A stretch of DNA of 64,000 nucleotides from NCBI GenBank assembly GCA_914767715.1, contig OU612075.1, forward strand, positions 744,001 to 808,000. Reading direction: 5' to 3'. The position numbers were made by a program, and so were the translations under genes. This document shows, one piece after another, positions 35,901-44,294 of this stretch. The DNA is from Membranipora membranacea. Lineage: Eukaryota > Bryozoa > Gymnolaemata > Cheilostomatida > Membraniporidae. How positions within the stretch are numbered: the stretch's first letter is position 1; the number at the start of each line of letters is the position of its first letter. The notes beneath the pieces are model-generated. The model did no database searches, was not told where the DNA came from, and saw only the letters and a list, made by a program, of their open reading frames with translations.

Positions 35901-37935
35901 TGTGCCTAGACTGTATTCTTCTGATATCTGGTTCTGGTATCAGCTTCTGGTGATCGTCCTTACAGGTAGCAGAGAGATGTTGTTAGATACTACAGACTCA
36001 GTTCCCTCAATCTCAGAGCTGAGTGCAGCTGCACCTGAACCTCTCCCCACTACCTCTGATCTAGCAGTGACATCATCAGCACCTAGAGAAGGAGATCTGT
36101 ATCAGACAGGAAGTGATTTCATACAGCTATTACCTGAAGTAGACAGTATCAACGAGACAATATCAATGGCTGATCTGTTAATCATGCAAGCAAGTTTTGA
36201 CAGTAAGTTACAGATCTTAAATGAACTTAAAGTTGAAGCAAATGAGCAAAATAAGCTCAAAGCTGGCAATGATATTGAAGATGAGAATATATGGTAGTTT
36301 ATTGGAATCACTTTATTCTACAACAACGCCTTCCCTCCGCATCCTAGAGTTGTTATAAAATTTATCAGTCCCATCAAGTGGCCTAAATTCAGATTTATAT
36401 ATATTTTATAGCATTCGCGTCTGTCAGATCATCGGGCACAGGATCAACACTCATCAGAGCACTAGTTGTGACATTTTACAAGTTTGCTGGACAGTTTGAT
36501 GTTGTAGCTTTAGCTGAATTGGTAAGTGGTTGATGGGCATGAAAAACATTGTGAATGAAAAAAACTTGATGAAATTGTGAACATAATGTGAAGCAAGCCT
36601 AGACAATCCAAACTTAACTGTGCAAGGACAAGCAAAAACACCAAAACACATGCGACTACAATTCAGACAATCAAATTTTATGACATGATGAGCATCATCG
36701 CTTTGCTTCTCTGTTGTTTTTGGCCCGAATCATATGCATCTTGTTAAACTACCTTTTCTTTTATCACGCAGATCAGAGAAGCAGTCAGTAGATATGGAGT
36801 AGAGCTTACTCAGAAGTATCTGCCTCTATATCCAGGTCAGAAGGAAGTCTATCTCGCTCAGATGCCTCGAATATCCAACACATTCACAGACCTGAGAAAG
36901 TTATACCTCAGACCTGGAGTTAATATGAGAAAGGCTGGTGAACATCCACAATCTCTGACAGATCCCAGATATCCTGATGGTAATACTGATACTACTCTAG
37001 AATGGTTACCAGGTGAGTAGAGTACTGCTGTCTTATCATTGAAGTTTTTAGGTACAGATGATAGTCAGGGTTCAGATGAATAGCTGCTTGCTGTGGTTAG
37101 ATATCAGACCTTATGTTAGGTAATCTAAGGATATTTATTCAAAATTTTCGTGGCCTATTATCTCGAGTAGAACATTTTAAAGATCTAAGACAAATTTTTT
37201 GCATCAAGCCTGCCCCCTCAACAAATGACTCTACACGCACACTTGTGACTTTTTGAGGTTTCATTACACCAAATTCTCTGGTTGTCGTTGACTGAGTTTT
37301 TTATGGCACAACCATTGTATTTGTTAATTTATAGGTCTGAAATCGATTATCTACTTCATGAGCTCTATAACAAACAATGACGATGATAGTCCCCAGCTCA
37401 ACACATATCTTACAGAGCTTTGATATACTTTACCCTATTGTAAATGATATACAATCAGGTTTTCTGGTTTTAATACAGAATATTTGGCTCTCTGTCTGTG
37501 CTGCAGAGTGCTCTTAACCGCATGTTTTTCTTTGTGATTTATTTAATAGATTGTTCCAGAGATCTTGGATCTGTCATACTTAAAGTGCAGTGATAAAGTA
37601 ATATTTACATTTGTTATCAAGCATTTACTCATTCTTTTTTTAATTAAATGGGGCCAAAATAACATACCATAGTTAGCCACTGTTATTGTCATATTACAGA
37701 TCGTATAGCAGACGATGACATAAATAATCCCCAGTCTGGAACTAACACTTATATCAGATGGAATGTTCTTAAGAGGAGAAGAGTGCCTGCTACTCCAGTT
37801 GCTCCAGTTGCTCCAGCTACTCCAGCTGCTCCAGCTACTCCGGCTGCTCCAGATATTGCGGCTGCTCCAGTAGCTGCTCCAGTAGCTGCTCCAGTAGCTG
37901 CTCCAGTAGCTGCTCCAGCTGCTCTAGCTCCATGA
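20782..37935 (+). CDS. LRR-Roc-COR-caspase receptor-like gene (15 exons, two alternative last exons)
   Basis: I built this spliced gene by hand; all exon junctions keep one open frame, giving about 1,529 residues with the distal last exon and about 1,480 with the proximal one. Domain order: charged N-terminus (1-46), leader domain (47-139), five 48-residue LRR exons (140-379), three or more LRRs at the start of the big exon, Roc GTPase (P-loop at about 484, DFGG at about 536, THKD at about 605), COR-like region (about 690-960), linker (about 1055-1120), caspase p20 (His about 1210, Cys about 1253), acidic linker, p10, tail. Roco proteins are intracellular GTPase switches and caspases are Asp-specific cysteine proteases, so a cytosolic sensor triggering cell death is inferred. 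No kinase follows COR, unlike LRRK. The exact first exon is uncertain. Confidence 0.88.
21648..21927 (+). CDS. Roco-caspase exon 2 (leader domain and LRR cap)
   Basis: 280-nt exon between an acceptor at 21641-21647 (attatag) and a gtgagt donor; entered in phase 1, left in phase 2. It encodes KYRVWYRHSGEAELEIGRRK and, near its end, LRR-like text (SIAPHLTHLYLDNTSGSLTG) that runs straight into the first LRR exon. The first about 60 residues match no domain I recognise; they may be the N-terminal cap of the LRR solenoid. Confidence 0.85.
22467..22610 (+). CDS. LRR exon copy 1
   Basis: 144-nt symmetric exon (phase 2 on both sides), 48 residues, about two LRRs. The framework LSKLSQLEEL, GGLPPVI and LTSLRVL is shared with all copies. 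Variable residues: W-I-DD-SN after LEEL, E before GG, and V-L-RR-C-K after LRVL. This copy has the most divergent variable residues of the five, and it is the only one joined to exon 2. Confidence 0.9.
23139..23172 (+). pseudogene. Vestigial second LRR exon in array unit (also 24775, 26393, 28023, 29665)
   Basis: In every unit, about 670 bases after the live exon, an acceptor-like tattgacag is followed by gctatcttgggctgagccag. This matches the start of the LRR exon at 43156 (actatccgggctgagtcagc) but loses LRR sequence afterwards and has no donor in place. It looks like a decayed second LRR exon, so the ancestral unit may have held two. Confidence 0.5.
24105..24248 (+). CDS. LRR exon copy 2
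   Basis: 144-nt symmetric exon with the acceptor tattttacag and donor gtgagt shared by the array. Variable residues are H-I-DY-NN and R-L-SH-C-E. By eye it differs from copy 1 at roughly 18 of 144 bases, and the changed codons are almost all amino-acid changing. About 170 bases of the following intron differ at only about four positions. Confidence 0.9.
25742..25885 (+). CDS. LRR exon copy 3
   Basis: 144-nt symmetric exon. Variable residues are D-I-SY-ND and S-L-YW-C-N in an unchanged framework. Its repeat unit is about 25 bases shorter than the others, mainly because of a small intron deletion near 26361; the exon is intact. Confidence 0.9.
27355..27498 (+). CDS. LRR exon copy 4
   Basis: 144-nt symmetric exon. 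Variable residues are H-I-RG-ND and S-L-SH-C-E. Two framework positions are altered: the conserved Leu after C-E is Pro (CEPSS) and the last Asp is Asn (SLDNR). The Pro sits where the LRR core wants Leu, so this repeat may be slightly distorted. The splice sites are intact. Confidence 0.88.
28993..29136 (+). CDS. LRR exon copy 5
   Basis: 144-nt symmetric exon. Variable residues are H-I-GG-ND and D-L-SV-C-K, and GGLPPVI is changed to GGLLPVI. It is the last exon of the array and would splice over about 2.8 kb to the large Roc exon (phase 2 to phase 2). Confidence 0.9.
30173..31982 (+). other. Intron between LRR array and Roc exon
   Basis: About 1.8 kb of unique AT-rich intron after the array. 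Short frames here (30521-30796, 31799-31999) have no motif and no in-phase splice sites. Confidence 0.6.
31983..34006 (+). CDS. Roco-caspase large exon: terminal LRRs, Roc GTPase, COR-like region
   Basis: 2,024-nt exon, entered in phase 2 after a cttttatag acceptor, left in phase 1. It opens with classical LRRs (LERLDLRLNEFKSLPAV, LTHLDLP, LPNLIELDCSEC). The Roc motifs follow: G1 GNRMAGKTSLIKSL, G3 MFDFGGDQVY, G4 VLTHKDKL. The next several hundred residues (IPFIWEKIARFIDDQLEPF onward) resemble the COR domain of MFHAS1/LRRK-type Roco proteins. The P-loop Lys and Thr are present, so GTP binding is expected. The last about 50 residues are Pro/Asp/Glu-rich and probably a flexible linker. Confidence 0.92.
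34116..34196 (+). CDS. Roco-caspase linker exon
   Basis: 81-nt exon (acceptor ttgacag, donor gtaggt), phase 1 to phase 1, encoding FALTAAEKSQIKDYLIRLPA and a short Pro/Val-rich end. It links COR to the caspase part; no domain recognised. Confidence 0.8.
34350..34465 (+). CDS. Roco-caspase linker exon 2
   Basis: 116-nt exon, acceptor cttttccag, weak donor gttaca, phase 1 to phase 0. It encodes a helical acidic stretch (RAMIEEIMKEMREKPAF) followed by LDPQINNVGLSANQ just before the caspase fold. It occupies the prodomain position, but I see no CARD or death-domain pattern. Confidence 0.75.
34740..34907 (+). CDS. Caspase p20, first exon
   Basis: 168-nt phase 0 exon starting the peptidase C14 fold: GRALLISNEY is the first beta strand. 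YRKGSEHDYRNMRTLFEDFG matches the caspase pattern R-x-G-(x)3-D-(x)3-L-(x)3-F-(x)2-G-F. The Arg of YRKG is in the place of the arginine that helps bind the substrate aspartate. Confidence 0.9.
35014..35251 (+). CDS. Caspase p20, catalytic exon
   Basis: 238-nt exon, phase 0 to phase 1, with perfect gtaagt donor. It carries the catalytic dyad: His in IIASHGLEGCV (35113-35115) and Cys in LLIIQACGGS (35242-35244). The pentapeptide QACGG replaces the usual QACRG, a tolerated position in the family. Both catalytic residues are present, so the protease is predicted to be active. Confidence 0.93.
35517..35818. mobile_element. ~300-bp MITE in the caspase intron
   Basis: Inverted ends gcccacgaaatgcgtgg and ccacgcgatttcgtgggc, with internal cgcgtgg motifs. 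It lies wholly inside the intron between the catalytic p20 exon and the linker exon. It is more GC-rich than the surrounding DNA and contains several ccaat boxes. Confidence 0.7.
35966..36202 (+). CDS. Caspase intersubunit linker exon
   Basis: 237-nt exon, phase 1 both sides. It encodes a long Ser/Thr/Pro/Glu linker with several Asp residues (LLDTTDSV, LPTTSDLA, LPEVDSI) and ends with ADLLIMQASFD, the strand that begins the small subunit in caspases. Asp-containing sites here could be cleaved during activation. The linker is longer than in typical effector caspases. Confidence 0.85.
36412..36521 (+). CDS. Caspase p10, first exon
   Basis: 110-nt exon, phase 1 to phase 0. TFASVRSSGTGSTLIRALV aligns with the small-subunit region that carries the S-W-R and G-S-x-(F/L)-I elements of caspases. 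Here the Trp is replaced (ASVRS), while the Arg and the Gly-Ser are kept. AGQFDVVALAEL is the following helix. Confidence 0.85.
36772..37012 (+). CDS. Caspase p10, second exon
   Basis: 241-nt exon, phase 0 to phase 1, acceptor cacgcag, donor gtgagt. It encodes IREAVSRYGVEL (p10 helix), then KEVYLAQMPRIS and the tail LRPGVNMRKAGEHPQSLTD. The second half of this exon has a decayed copy at 59358-59472. Confidence 0.85.
37335..37423 (+). CDS. Alternative last exon A (short tail)
   Basis: Acceptor aatttatag at 37326-37334, entered in phase 1, open for 29 codons to TGA. It ends NNDDDSPQLNTYLTEL, which resembles the start of the distal last exon (ADDDINNPQSGTNTY), so the two seem to be duplicates. 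A possible poly(A) signal ATTAAA lies at 37643-37648. Confidence 0.65.
37700..37935 (+). CDS. Alternative last exon B (Pro/Ala-repeat tail)
   Basis: Acceptor catattacag, entered in phase 1 like exon A. It encodes RIADDDINNPQSGTNTYIRW, a basic patch LKRRR, then a Pro-Ala-Val-Thr repeat tail to TGA at 37933-37935. The basic patch could act in localisation, but that is inference. AATAAA at 38260-38265 is a plausible poly(A) signal. Confidence 0.7.
37779..37932 (+). repeat. GCTCCAGT-type minisatellite inside coding exon
   Basis: Tandem units of 6-12 bases (gctccagta, gctgctccag) encode repeated A-P-V-A and A-P-A-T. All length changes seem to be multiples of three, keeping the frame to the stop. 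Confidence 0.85.
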
Positions 37936-39794
37936 GAGAGCTTCATGTAAAGACACTGTTAAGTTTGTTTGCTACTACTTTGAGGTTGAATGATATATGA
38001 TTTTAATCAATGATTTCCTTTACATTCATACTCAGAAACCCTGTATTATTTATTGTATAAGAGTGTTGGGGAACGCTGTATTATTTTATTTGAGTTGCAG
38101 TAGATGACTGATCGTACTTATATTTTATATTTCACCCAGTAAGTGTCATAGAGTGCAAATATTATCATAGCGTTTTATCTGACCTAACATAATAATGTAT
38201 ATTCATATCAATTCAGAAGCTTTTCGGCATCAGAATTCTGTACAGATAAATGTATGATTAATAAATATCGTAACTCTAGTGAAACGCTAATCATATTTAC
38301 TAGTGGTCAACTTGTGTTGTGGTATTTCCCAACACTCAGTAAATTTGAAAATATGTGGTCTATTTAATCAAAATATGGAATGATTAAGTTTCCGAAGCAT
38401 CCAATCAATCATCATGCGGAATAAACCAATGTTAATTTGATGATGATGTAACTGAAAATATGTCTTTTGGCTGGTGTTATAGTAACATCTTTGTGTCTGA
38501 TAATGCCCTGTATTTATGTTGTGTGTAATGATTCAGTGTTGTGTCTCGATGGTGAGTTATATTGGGAGAACTCTTATGAGTTGGATAGTGTGAGATGTTA
38601 ATAAGGAAAGCGTGAGCTGATAGAATTGCTACTTTTATTCTCGATCCTGATATCACAACTGACAATAGTTAGCGGAACATTACATTACATATGATACTCA
38701 TTAGTGATGCACAGCATAAAAAGGAAACATTATTAACATACCAGGGAAATTAATTGCTCATTATTTTTAACTAACACAATCTACTTATAAAGGTCCGGAC
38801 ACTCCTCTGGTAATGAAACCTTAATTAAAATGTCAAAATCCAGATATAACAATGAGGCTGTGTAAAACTTATGACATGACCCTTGACCCTAACTAAAGTC
38901 TCCCACTTGGTTATGAATAAGAGCCAATGAGGCAGCTTTCAAAGAGTGGGCCTACCAAGAAACAATTCTATTTTCTTTCCAAAATATTTTACCAGATACC
39001 ACAAATGTTCACTATATTATTGACCGCGGTAATAAAAACCCATTAGCATCACCATGTTACAAAGACTTGTTCCCTGGATTCAACAAAGCTGCTGTGTATG
39101 GCGTATGTATGTATTTTTATTTAAGTCCACTGTCCAGAAAAAATTCATGCATGGTCAAAATTTTTGAAAGAAGTTGTGTGCCCCTACTCAAAATTGTATG
39201 TTTATTGTCAAGGCATAGTTTTGATACCTGTGTGTTTCATACCTTCCAATATGAGCCAATCATAGTTAAAAACACAATGTTTCAACCAATTATATGTTGT
39301 TTCCTGAGAACAGCTAGTCCATTCAGATCATTTCCATACATTAAATATGACAAAACAGATCTACTACTCTTCTAGCAAGGGGTACTCCTTGCTTTGAGCA
39401 AGGACAGTCCTCCTTGCTGCTAGTCATACTACATTTCACTTGGTACAGAGGTATCTAAAAGTCTTTCTTCTATCTTCTGAGCATATTTTGATCTATTGTC
39501 TAGATAATGATAGCCTATATAGATAGGTTCACTATAGTATAAGAACTACTCAATTGGTTCAGTGAGTGTGTAAGTTTTAAAATTATTCTATCAATTTTTT
39601 TGACACACATTCTGAATTGACATACATTATTATAACATTATATTTTGTTTTTCCAATGACTGCTTACTCAGACCTTTGTAAGCATTCCTCTGCAAAATAA
39701 TTTTTCAATTTACCTGTGATGAGGCCAAAATACCTAATCTGTTGCTGGGAGCACAGGTCTACTCCAAAACCTGGGATTTAGGCAAAGTTTGACT
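37936..39794. other. 3' flank of Roco gene, no gene seen
   Basis: AT-rich; contains the candidate poly(A) signal. A 102-codon frame at 39067-39375 is Phe/Cys/Ile-rich with no motif and looks like chance. Confidence 0.5.
38260..38265 (+). promoter_or_regulatory. Poly(A) signal AATAAA, Roco-caspase gene
   Basis: AATAAA about 325 bases after the distal stop codon; the only canonical hexamer I noticed in the near 3' flank. Confidence 0.4.
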
Positions 39795-39852
39795 GCCCCC
39801 CTTGAGTTTTTGTTCTTTAGTTGACAACAAAAAACAAAAACTCAAGGGGGGC
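39795..39852. repeat. 24-bp inverted repeat (hairpin)
   Basis: gccccccttgagtttttgtt and aacaaaaactcaaggggggc around a roughly 10-base loop. It may be the core of a small foldback element. Confidence 0.8.
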
Positions 39853-39982
39853 TTTCCTACTTCAAGGGGAACTTTCCTACAGCACACAGCTGACATTGTA
39901 ATTGTCCCATTCATTCAGAGAGATTAATTCCCAAGTAATTTCTTATCCCTGAGATATCTGTAACAGCGCGGTGAGGTAGTCT

Positions 39983-40031
39983 GGGCAGGTAGTCGCAGGC
40001 TGTCTAGGTGACAGCCTGCGATCACCTGCCC
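39983..40031. other. GC-rich 22-bp stem hairpin
   Basis: gggcaggtagtcgcaggctg and cagcctgcgatcacctgccc with a tight loop (gacagcc side, taggt). Strong hairpin in otherwise AT-rich DNA, just before the exon at 40128. Could be structured RNA or a foldback remnant. Confidence 0.5.
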
Positions 40032-40127
40032 ACTGGCTAGTGGTGAGGGGTGAGGAGAGGAGGGGAAGGGATTTAATATCTTGTCTTATATCAGACTAGG
40101 TTTTTTATATGTGGTTCACTTTTACAG

Positions 40128-40274
40128 TTGTATATTATAGGAACAACCTGGATGACGGTGTTGTTTACCCAAGGAGTTACTTCTTGGTTTACCTTGACAA
40201 GAATCAGATCACCAGATACAGCTGTCTCTGAGATTATCAGATTATCAGATGGTTGCATCCCGAAGGTGTACCAG
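40128..40274 (+). CDS. Possible exon of unidentified + strand gene
   Basis: Acceptor cttttacag, donor gtatgt, open from LYIIGTTWMTVLFTQGVTSW to SDGCIPKVYQ in phase 0; the next candidate exon continues in phase 0. No family recognised. A second frame is also open for part of the exon (VVYPRSYFLVYLDKNQITRY), so even the frame is uncertain. Confidence 0.3.
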
Positions 40275-40540
40275 GTATGTAGAGGAAGTATAGAATGTCA
40301 CACTTATGAGTATTAGAGATGTGGTGAATGCTGTGGTGAGTATAATAAGGCATTAAATTCTGTTGGTATATTATGGGAGGTCATGACTTTGTGAATGCTG
40401 AATAATCCAGAAGCCAAAGACACAAATTTGTTCTCAATTCCAGCGGATGAGGCTGAAAACTCAACAGTTGCCCAGTTTCTCTCTTTTCGGTCCAATTTCA
40501 GGCTAAGTACCATGTAGGGTTGTTAGTTTTTGTCCAACAG

Positions 40541-40605
40541 GCAAAGGTCCAGGTCTTGTATCTCAGAACTGATCAAATAGATGCGTTTGGCAGTATTATA
40601 AAATG
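40541..40605 (+). CDS. Possible exon of unidentified + strand gene (2)
   Basis: Acceptor tgtccaacag, donor gtgagt. Open as AKVQVLYLRTDQIDAFGSII, phase 0 to 2. It joins 40274 in frame but not 41157 directly, so another exon would be needed. Confidence 0.3.
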
Positions 40606-41156
40606 GTGAGTTATAATATATGGGGGAGAGGGAGTTCATTGGTAAAACAGTTAGTAAAGAGAATCAGTTTCAGTCCCTTCAGTCCCCGTCAGTCAAGCTG
40701 GTATATCATTTCCAATTACTCAACTTCTACACTTCATACATTAAACATTCCTGAGCAGCAATAACAACCATTCTCCAAGCTCCCTAGATGAGCACAAACA
40801 TGATATACCAATAGCTTATATGATACATCAACATAAAGGAATCAAGTCTGTCAAAATAAAAACGCAACACAGTGTTAGGATATATAAATGAGCAACTCAT
40901 AAAATAGAAACAGACATTTTTAAACGTATATACTGCAAAAACTACAAAAATTCTCTGTCTTATATTCTATCATGTTCTGTCGATCATCTCACACGTCCAG
41001 TTTGTCTCTAATAGACAGGGAAGCCCCACTCCGCAAAGATAAATAATCTTTTTGTAAACTTGGAAAGTCCCAACGTGATGATCCAACCAAAGACGCCACA
41101 AGGTCAAATATCATGACCTCTATTCTAATTTGTTGATCATTTTCTCCAATCTCTAG

Positions 41157-41267
41157 CTGATGAATGATGTGAGCAGAGCACAGATAGATAGATTGAGATC
41201 AGGAGTTATCTGCCATGTAAGACAAAGAGAGAATCCAAATCATACAATTTTAACTCGTCATCCGCAG
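41157..41267 (+). CDS. Possible exon with dispersed relatives
   Basis: Acceptor aatctctag, donor gtgagt, 37 open codons: LMNDVSRAQIDRLRSGVICH, then RQRENPNHTILTRHPQ. Related blocks at 41434, about 44010 and 63548 have stops or decay. It may be a coding exon of a family or an exonised repeat. Confidence 0.35.
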
Positions 41268-41433
41268 GTGAGTGAGCCCCCCTCCCCCCCCCCGCTCCAC
41301 TTCTACCAGAAGTTATAGAAATAAATTATTTTACCAGCTGCATTTTGTGAATTGAGAAGTCTTATCATGACCATTCAACCTAAGTTGCCGTCACCTCAAC
41401 CTTATCTTATTGCTCACCTGCTATAATTTTTAG

Positions 41434-41527
41434 TCATTGTGTGATGTGAACAGGAATCAGACCATAGATGGATTGAGATCCTCAGATCAGGAGTTGTCTG
41501 TAGTTTGTGGGAAATATGTGGGAATCT
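41434..41527 (+). pseudogene. Third relative of the 41157 exon
   Basis: After attttttag-like sequence: SLCDVNRNQTIDGLRSSDQE, LSVVCGKYVGI, stop. A more decayed fourth copy is near 44010-44105. Confidence 0.3.
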
Positions 41528-41775
41528 GAGTCATATGATGAAAACTGTAATTCACATGACCTGAAAGGATAATAAGTAAGTAAAAAGTGATTGATAACTG
41601 ACTTACCACAGGTGTTATAATCATGTGTACTTCGAATGTAGTGTAGTCTGATAAGTTCACCTTGAAGACTTAGCTTCAGCTTTACGCAAAAACTGAGTAT
41701 CAAGCCCATCACGTCTAATTAGCTAAGTCGGTTTACAATTATCACACATACACTCTGTTACACTATCTCTCTTAT

Positions 41776-42008
41776 AAAGGAAGTAAATCCACTTTACTGC
41801 ATCCCGTTGAACCCTCTCAATGTTTTTTCTGGAGTGCTACCTGCTGTGGGGCCACACTTGTACAGCATATTCCAGTGTAGGCTTAACAATAGTCTTGAAG
41901 GCGAGTGATTTTGATCTGACAGGACCCCATCTAAGACGTCGCTTGAGAAACCCTAGTGCTCTGTTAGCCTTACCAATGATACTACTGACATGAACACTAA
42001 GGAAATTT
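41776..42008 (-). mobile_element. LINE reverse-transcriptase remnant (- strand)
   Basis: Reverse translation gives VSSIIGKANRALGFLKRRLR, then FKTIVKPTLEYAVQVW, an in-frame stop, then NIERVQRDAVKWIY. This is the well-known C-terminal reverse-transcriptase motif of CR1/L2/jockey-like LINEs. The rest of the ORF is absent. Confidence 0.9.
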
Positions 42009-42269
42009 TAATTAAAATGAGTGTCTCATTTGGCTAACAGTGTGTGAATGTGTTTTGCAATACCAATACTAGGATACAGCTACTACATTATTTTCTAATT
42101 AACAGTAGTAGGCCTGCTTATGATACCATAAATGGTAATATACAAGAATTATATTGTACATTTTTATCTGTAGGACTACACGGAGTTGTTGGACGCTGAA
42201 CTCTAGGAGGAAAAGATACATACATACTAATTTCTAAAAACTATCAAGGCAGAGGCAGCTGCAACAAGA

Positions 42270-42640
42270 CCTTAACTCGCTAGAGAATAGTAAGCTGGTT
42301 GGGACATGCATTTCGATCCTTTCAAGTGGGAAGTGATACGCTTCAGTCGGGAAAAAAAGCCGGCAGAACAGAGAAAGTATACTATCCACAATGAGCAGAT
42401 CCCACACAGACCTCATTAGATATCCGGGAGTGACGATCCAATCAGACCTGTGCTGGAATGCTCACATTGACTTCACTACTGCCAGGGCATCAAGTCCTCG
42501 AGGCTTTATCCATGCACCATCCCTCCCCAGTCAAGCTGAGCCAGAGCACATAAGCAGCTCATTAAACCAGTGCTGGAATATGCTAGCTGCAGTCGTAGAC
42601 ACTATCAGGCAGACTTGAAGCATCCCAAGTTAGTCAACTA
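42270..42640 (+). mobile_element. LINE reverse-transcriptase remnant (+ strand)
   Basis: One frame reads WDMHFDPFKWEVIRFSREKK; after a stop, another reads IRYPGVTIQSDLCWNAHIDF and then broken text like KPVLEYA. It is the same kind of LINE segment as the neighbour on the - strand, with frameshifts. Not active. Confidence 0.85.
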
Positions 42641-43155
42641 TCAATATCAATATTTATGAAATAACAATTAATGTACTCAGTCAGCTATTCGACTCTTTTC
42701 CTTACAATATTGACATAATTAAATGATAATCATGTATGTATGTATTTATGTTCCTCCTAAAATCAGCAGTGTGATGTACTGGAGTGAATATATAAGGTCT
42801 GTTGTGATAAATAAGGGTCCGCTACGCCAGTCTGCTCCTCACCTCCGCTAAAAGGTCATCCCCCAGTGCTAAATACTCCAATCAAAGTTAAAATGCACCG
42901 TCAAGTCAAGCGTTCAGCACAGCTTCATCCCAGTCCGGGCCGTAAAAAAACAGTCAATAGAATTAAATAGAAAAGAGGAACTAGGAAACATTTTATGATA
43001 TCTGCTTATCTATTAATTTGCACCGCTGGGGGGCCGTCAAGCGGGGGAGGGGGAAGTCTGGGGGGCTCAGACTAGGTTTTATGTTGAGTTGACAAATAAT
43101 TAGGAATCTTGTACACCTTGATTGCATATTACAACATTTTATACTCATTTGACAG

Positions 43156-43296
43156 ACTATCCGGGCTGAGTCAGCTGGAGAAGCTGTATATATCATACAA
43201 TCATTTCTCAGTGGGTGGTCTGCCTACTTGTATATACAATCTAACCTCCTCAGAATGCCGAACACGAGGGACTCTAATGACCTCAAGAGAAGACAG
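43156..43296 (+). pseudogene. Isolated, frameshifted copy of the LRR exon
   Basis: The gacag acceptor, gtgagt donor and following intron bases match the array units. The first half reads LSGLSQLEKLYISYNHFSVG, clearly LRR. Then a base is missing in the 'ctcc' run, and the text becomes TSSECRTRGTLMTSREDR instead of the LRVL-x-L framework; other small gaps bring the exon to 141 nt. It has no neighbouring Roc or caspase exons. It is a relic of a paralogue or of an older, longer array. Confidence 0.75.
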
Positions 43297-43427
43297 GTGA
43301 GTCATGTGTGTGTATCTCAAAAGGTAAGGGCTTCACTCAAGCTTAAAAGTTATAAAATCAATGGAACAGCCATGAAGCTGCTTACCTTTAACCTTTAAGT
43401 TGATGTGAACCGTGAGTCATCTGTGTT

Positions 43428-43622
43428 TACTGCAGCATTGTTAGCACTGCTAGCACTGTTAGCACTGCCAACACAGCTAGCACTGCCAGCACTGTTAGCA
43501 CTGCCAGCACAGCTAGCACTGCCAGCACTGTTAGCTCTGCCAGCACTGCTAGCACTGTTAGCACTGCCAGCACTGTTAGCACTGCCATCACTGCTAGCAC
43601 TGTTAGCACTGCCAGCACTGCA
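43428..43622 (+). repeat. 9/18-bp agcactgcc minisatellite
   Basis: About 20 units of ctagcactgttagcactg and relatives. The unit length is a multiple of three, so long Leu/Ala frames on both strands are artefacts. Confidence 0.93.
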
Positions 43623-44294
43623 CAGTGTAGAACAAGAGTATAAGGGAAAAGAAAGTTAGGATTCTATTTACAAGTTATATAATATAACATAATTGCGCAG
43701 GCCTAACTGATTGGATGCTGACAGTCTGCTGATAGCTGTGGGGATAACTGATTGCATAAACTGAAGCTTCCATCAAACGGGCCGAGTTTAAGCACTTAAA
43801 CTATATGTCAACCTGTCTGTCCTTGCTTGGCAGCTAATCTTCCACTGTTAGTAGTCAGTTTTCAGTTCTCCATACTTACAGACAACAGACCACTAGTTTT
43901 GCAAAAGCTTGTTTCCTGTATGTTGGGTAGCCCTATCATGTTAGGCTGATTAAACACAAGGTCACCATAAAGTTACATATTATGGCTTCTACCATTAACT
44001 GTTTGTGTGTTATAGAATATAGCTGAGTTATGATGTGGACATAAGCAGACCATATATTGAATATGAGCCATAGATCAGGAGTTATCAGCTGTTTCTGAGA
44101 AGAAAATCTAAATATTCTGGTAAGCCGGTATAAATCTATCATATCACTTCAAAACTCCTTGTAGTTAAAGATACTGATAATTGAAACTTGCGAATCTAGA
44201 ATAGATAAAAGCAAAAAGTTATTCCTGTAAGTAATTCTTGTTCAACCTTGAAGACTTAAGTATAAACTATGATATTCATAGGGTCATATCTTGG

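Noticed and set aside
37749-37946. - strand Gly/Ala/Thr frame opposite last exon B
   Set aside because: Mirror of the Pro/Ala minisatellite.
39067-39375. 102-codon + strand frame
   Set aside because: Phe/Cys/Ile-rich with no motif or splice context; chance frame in AT-rich DNA.
43405-43659. Leu/Ala-rich frames on both strands
   Set aside because: The 9-bp unit keeps any frame open; no other coding sign.
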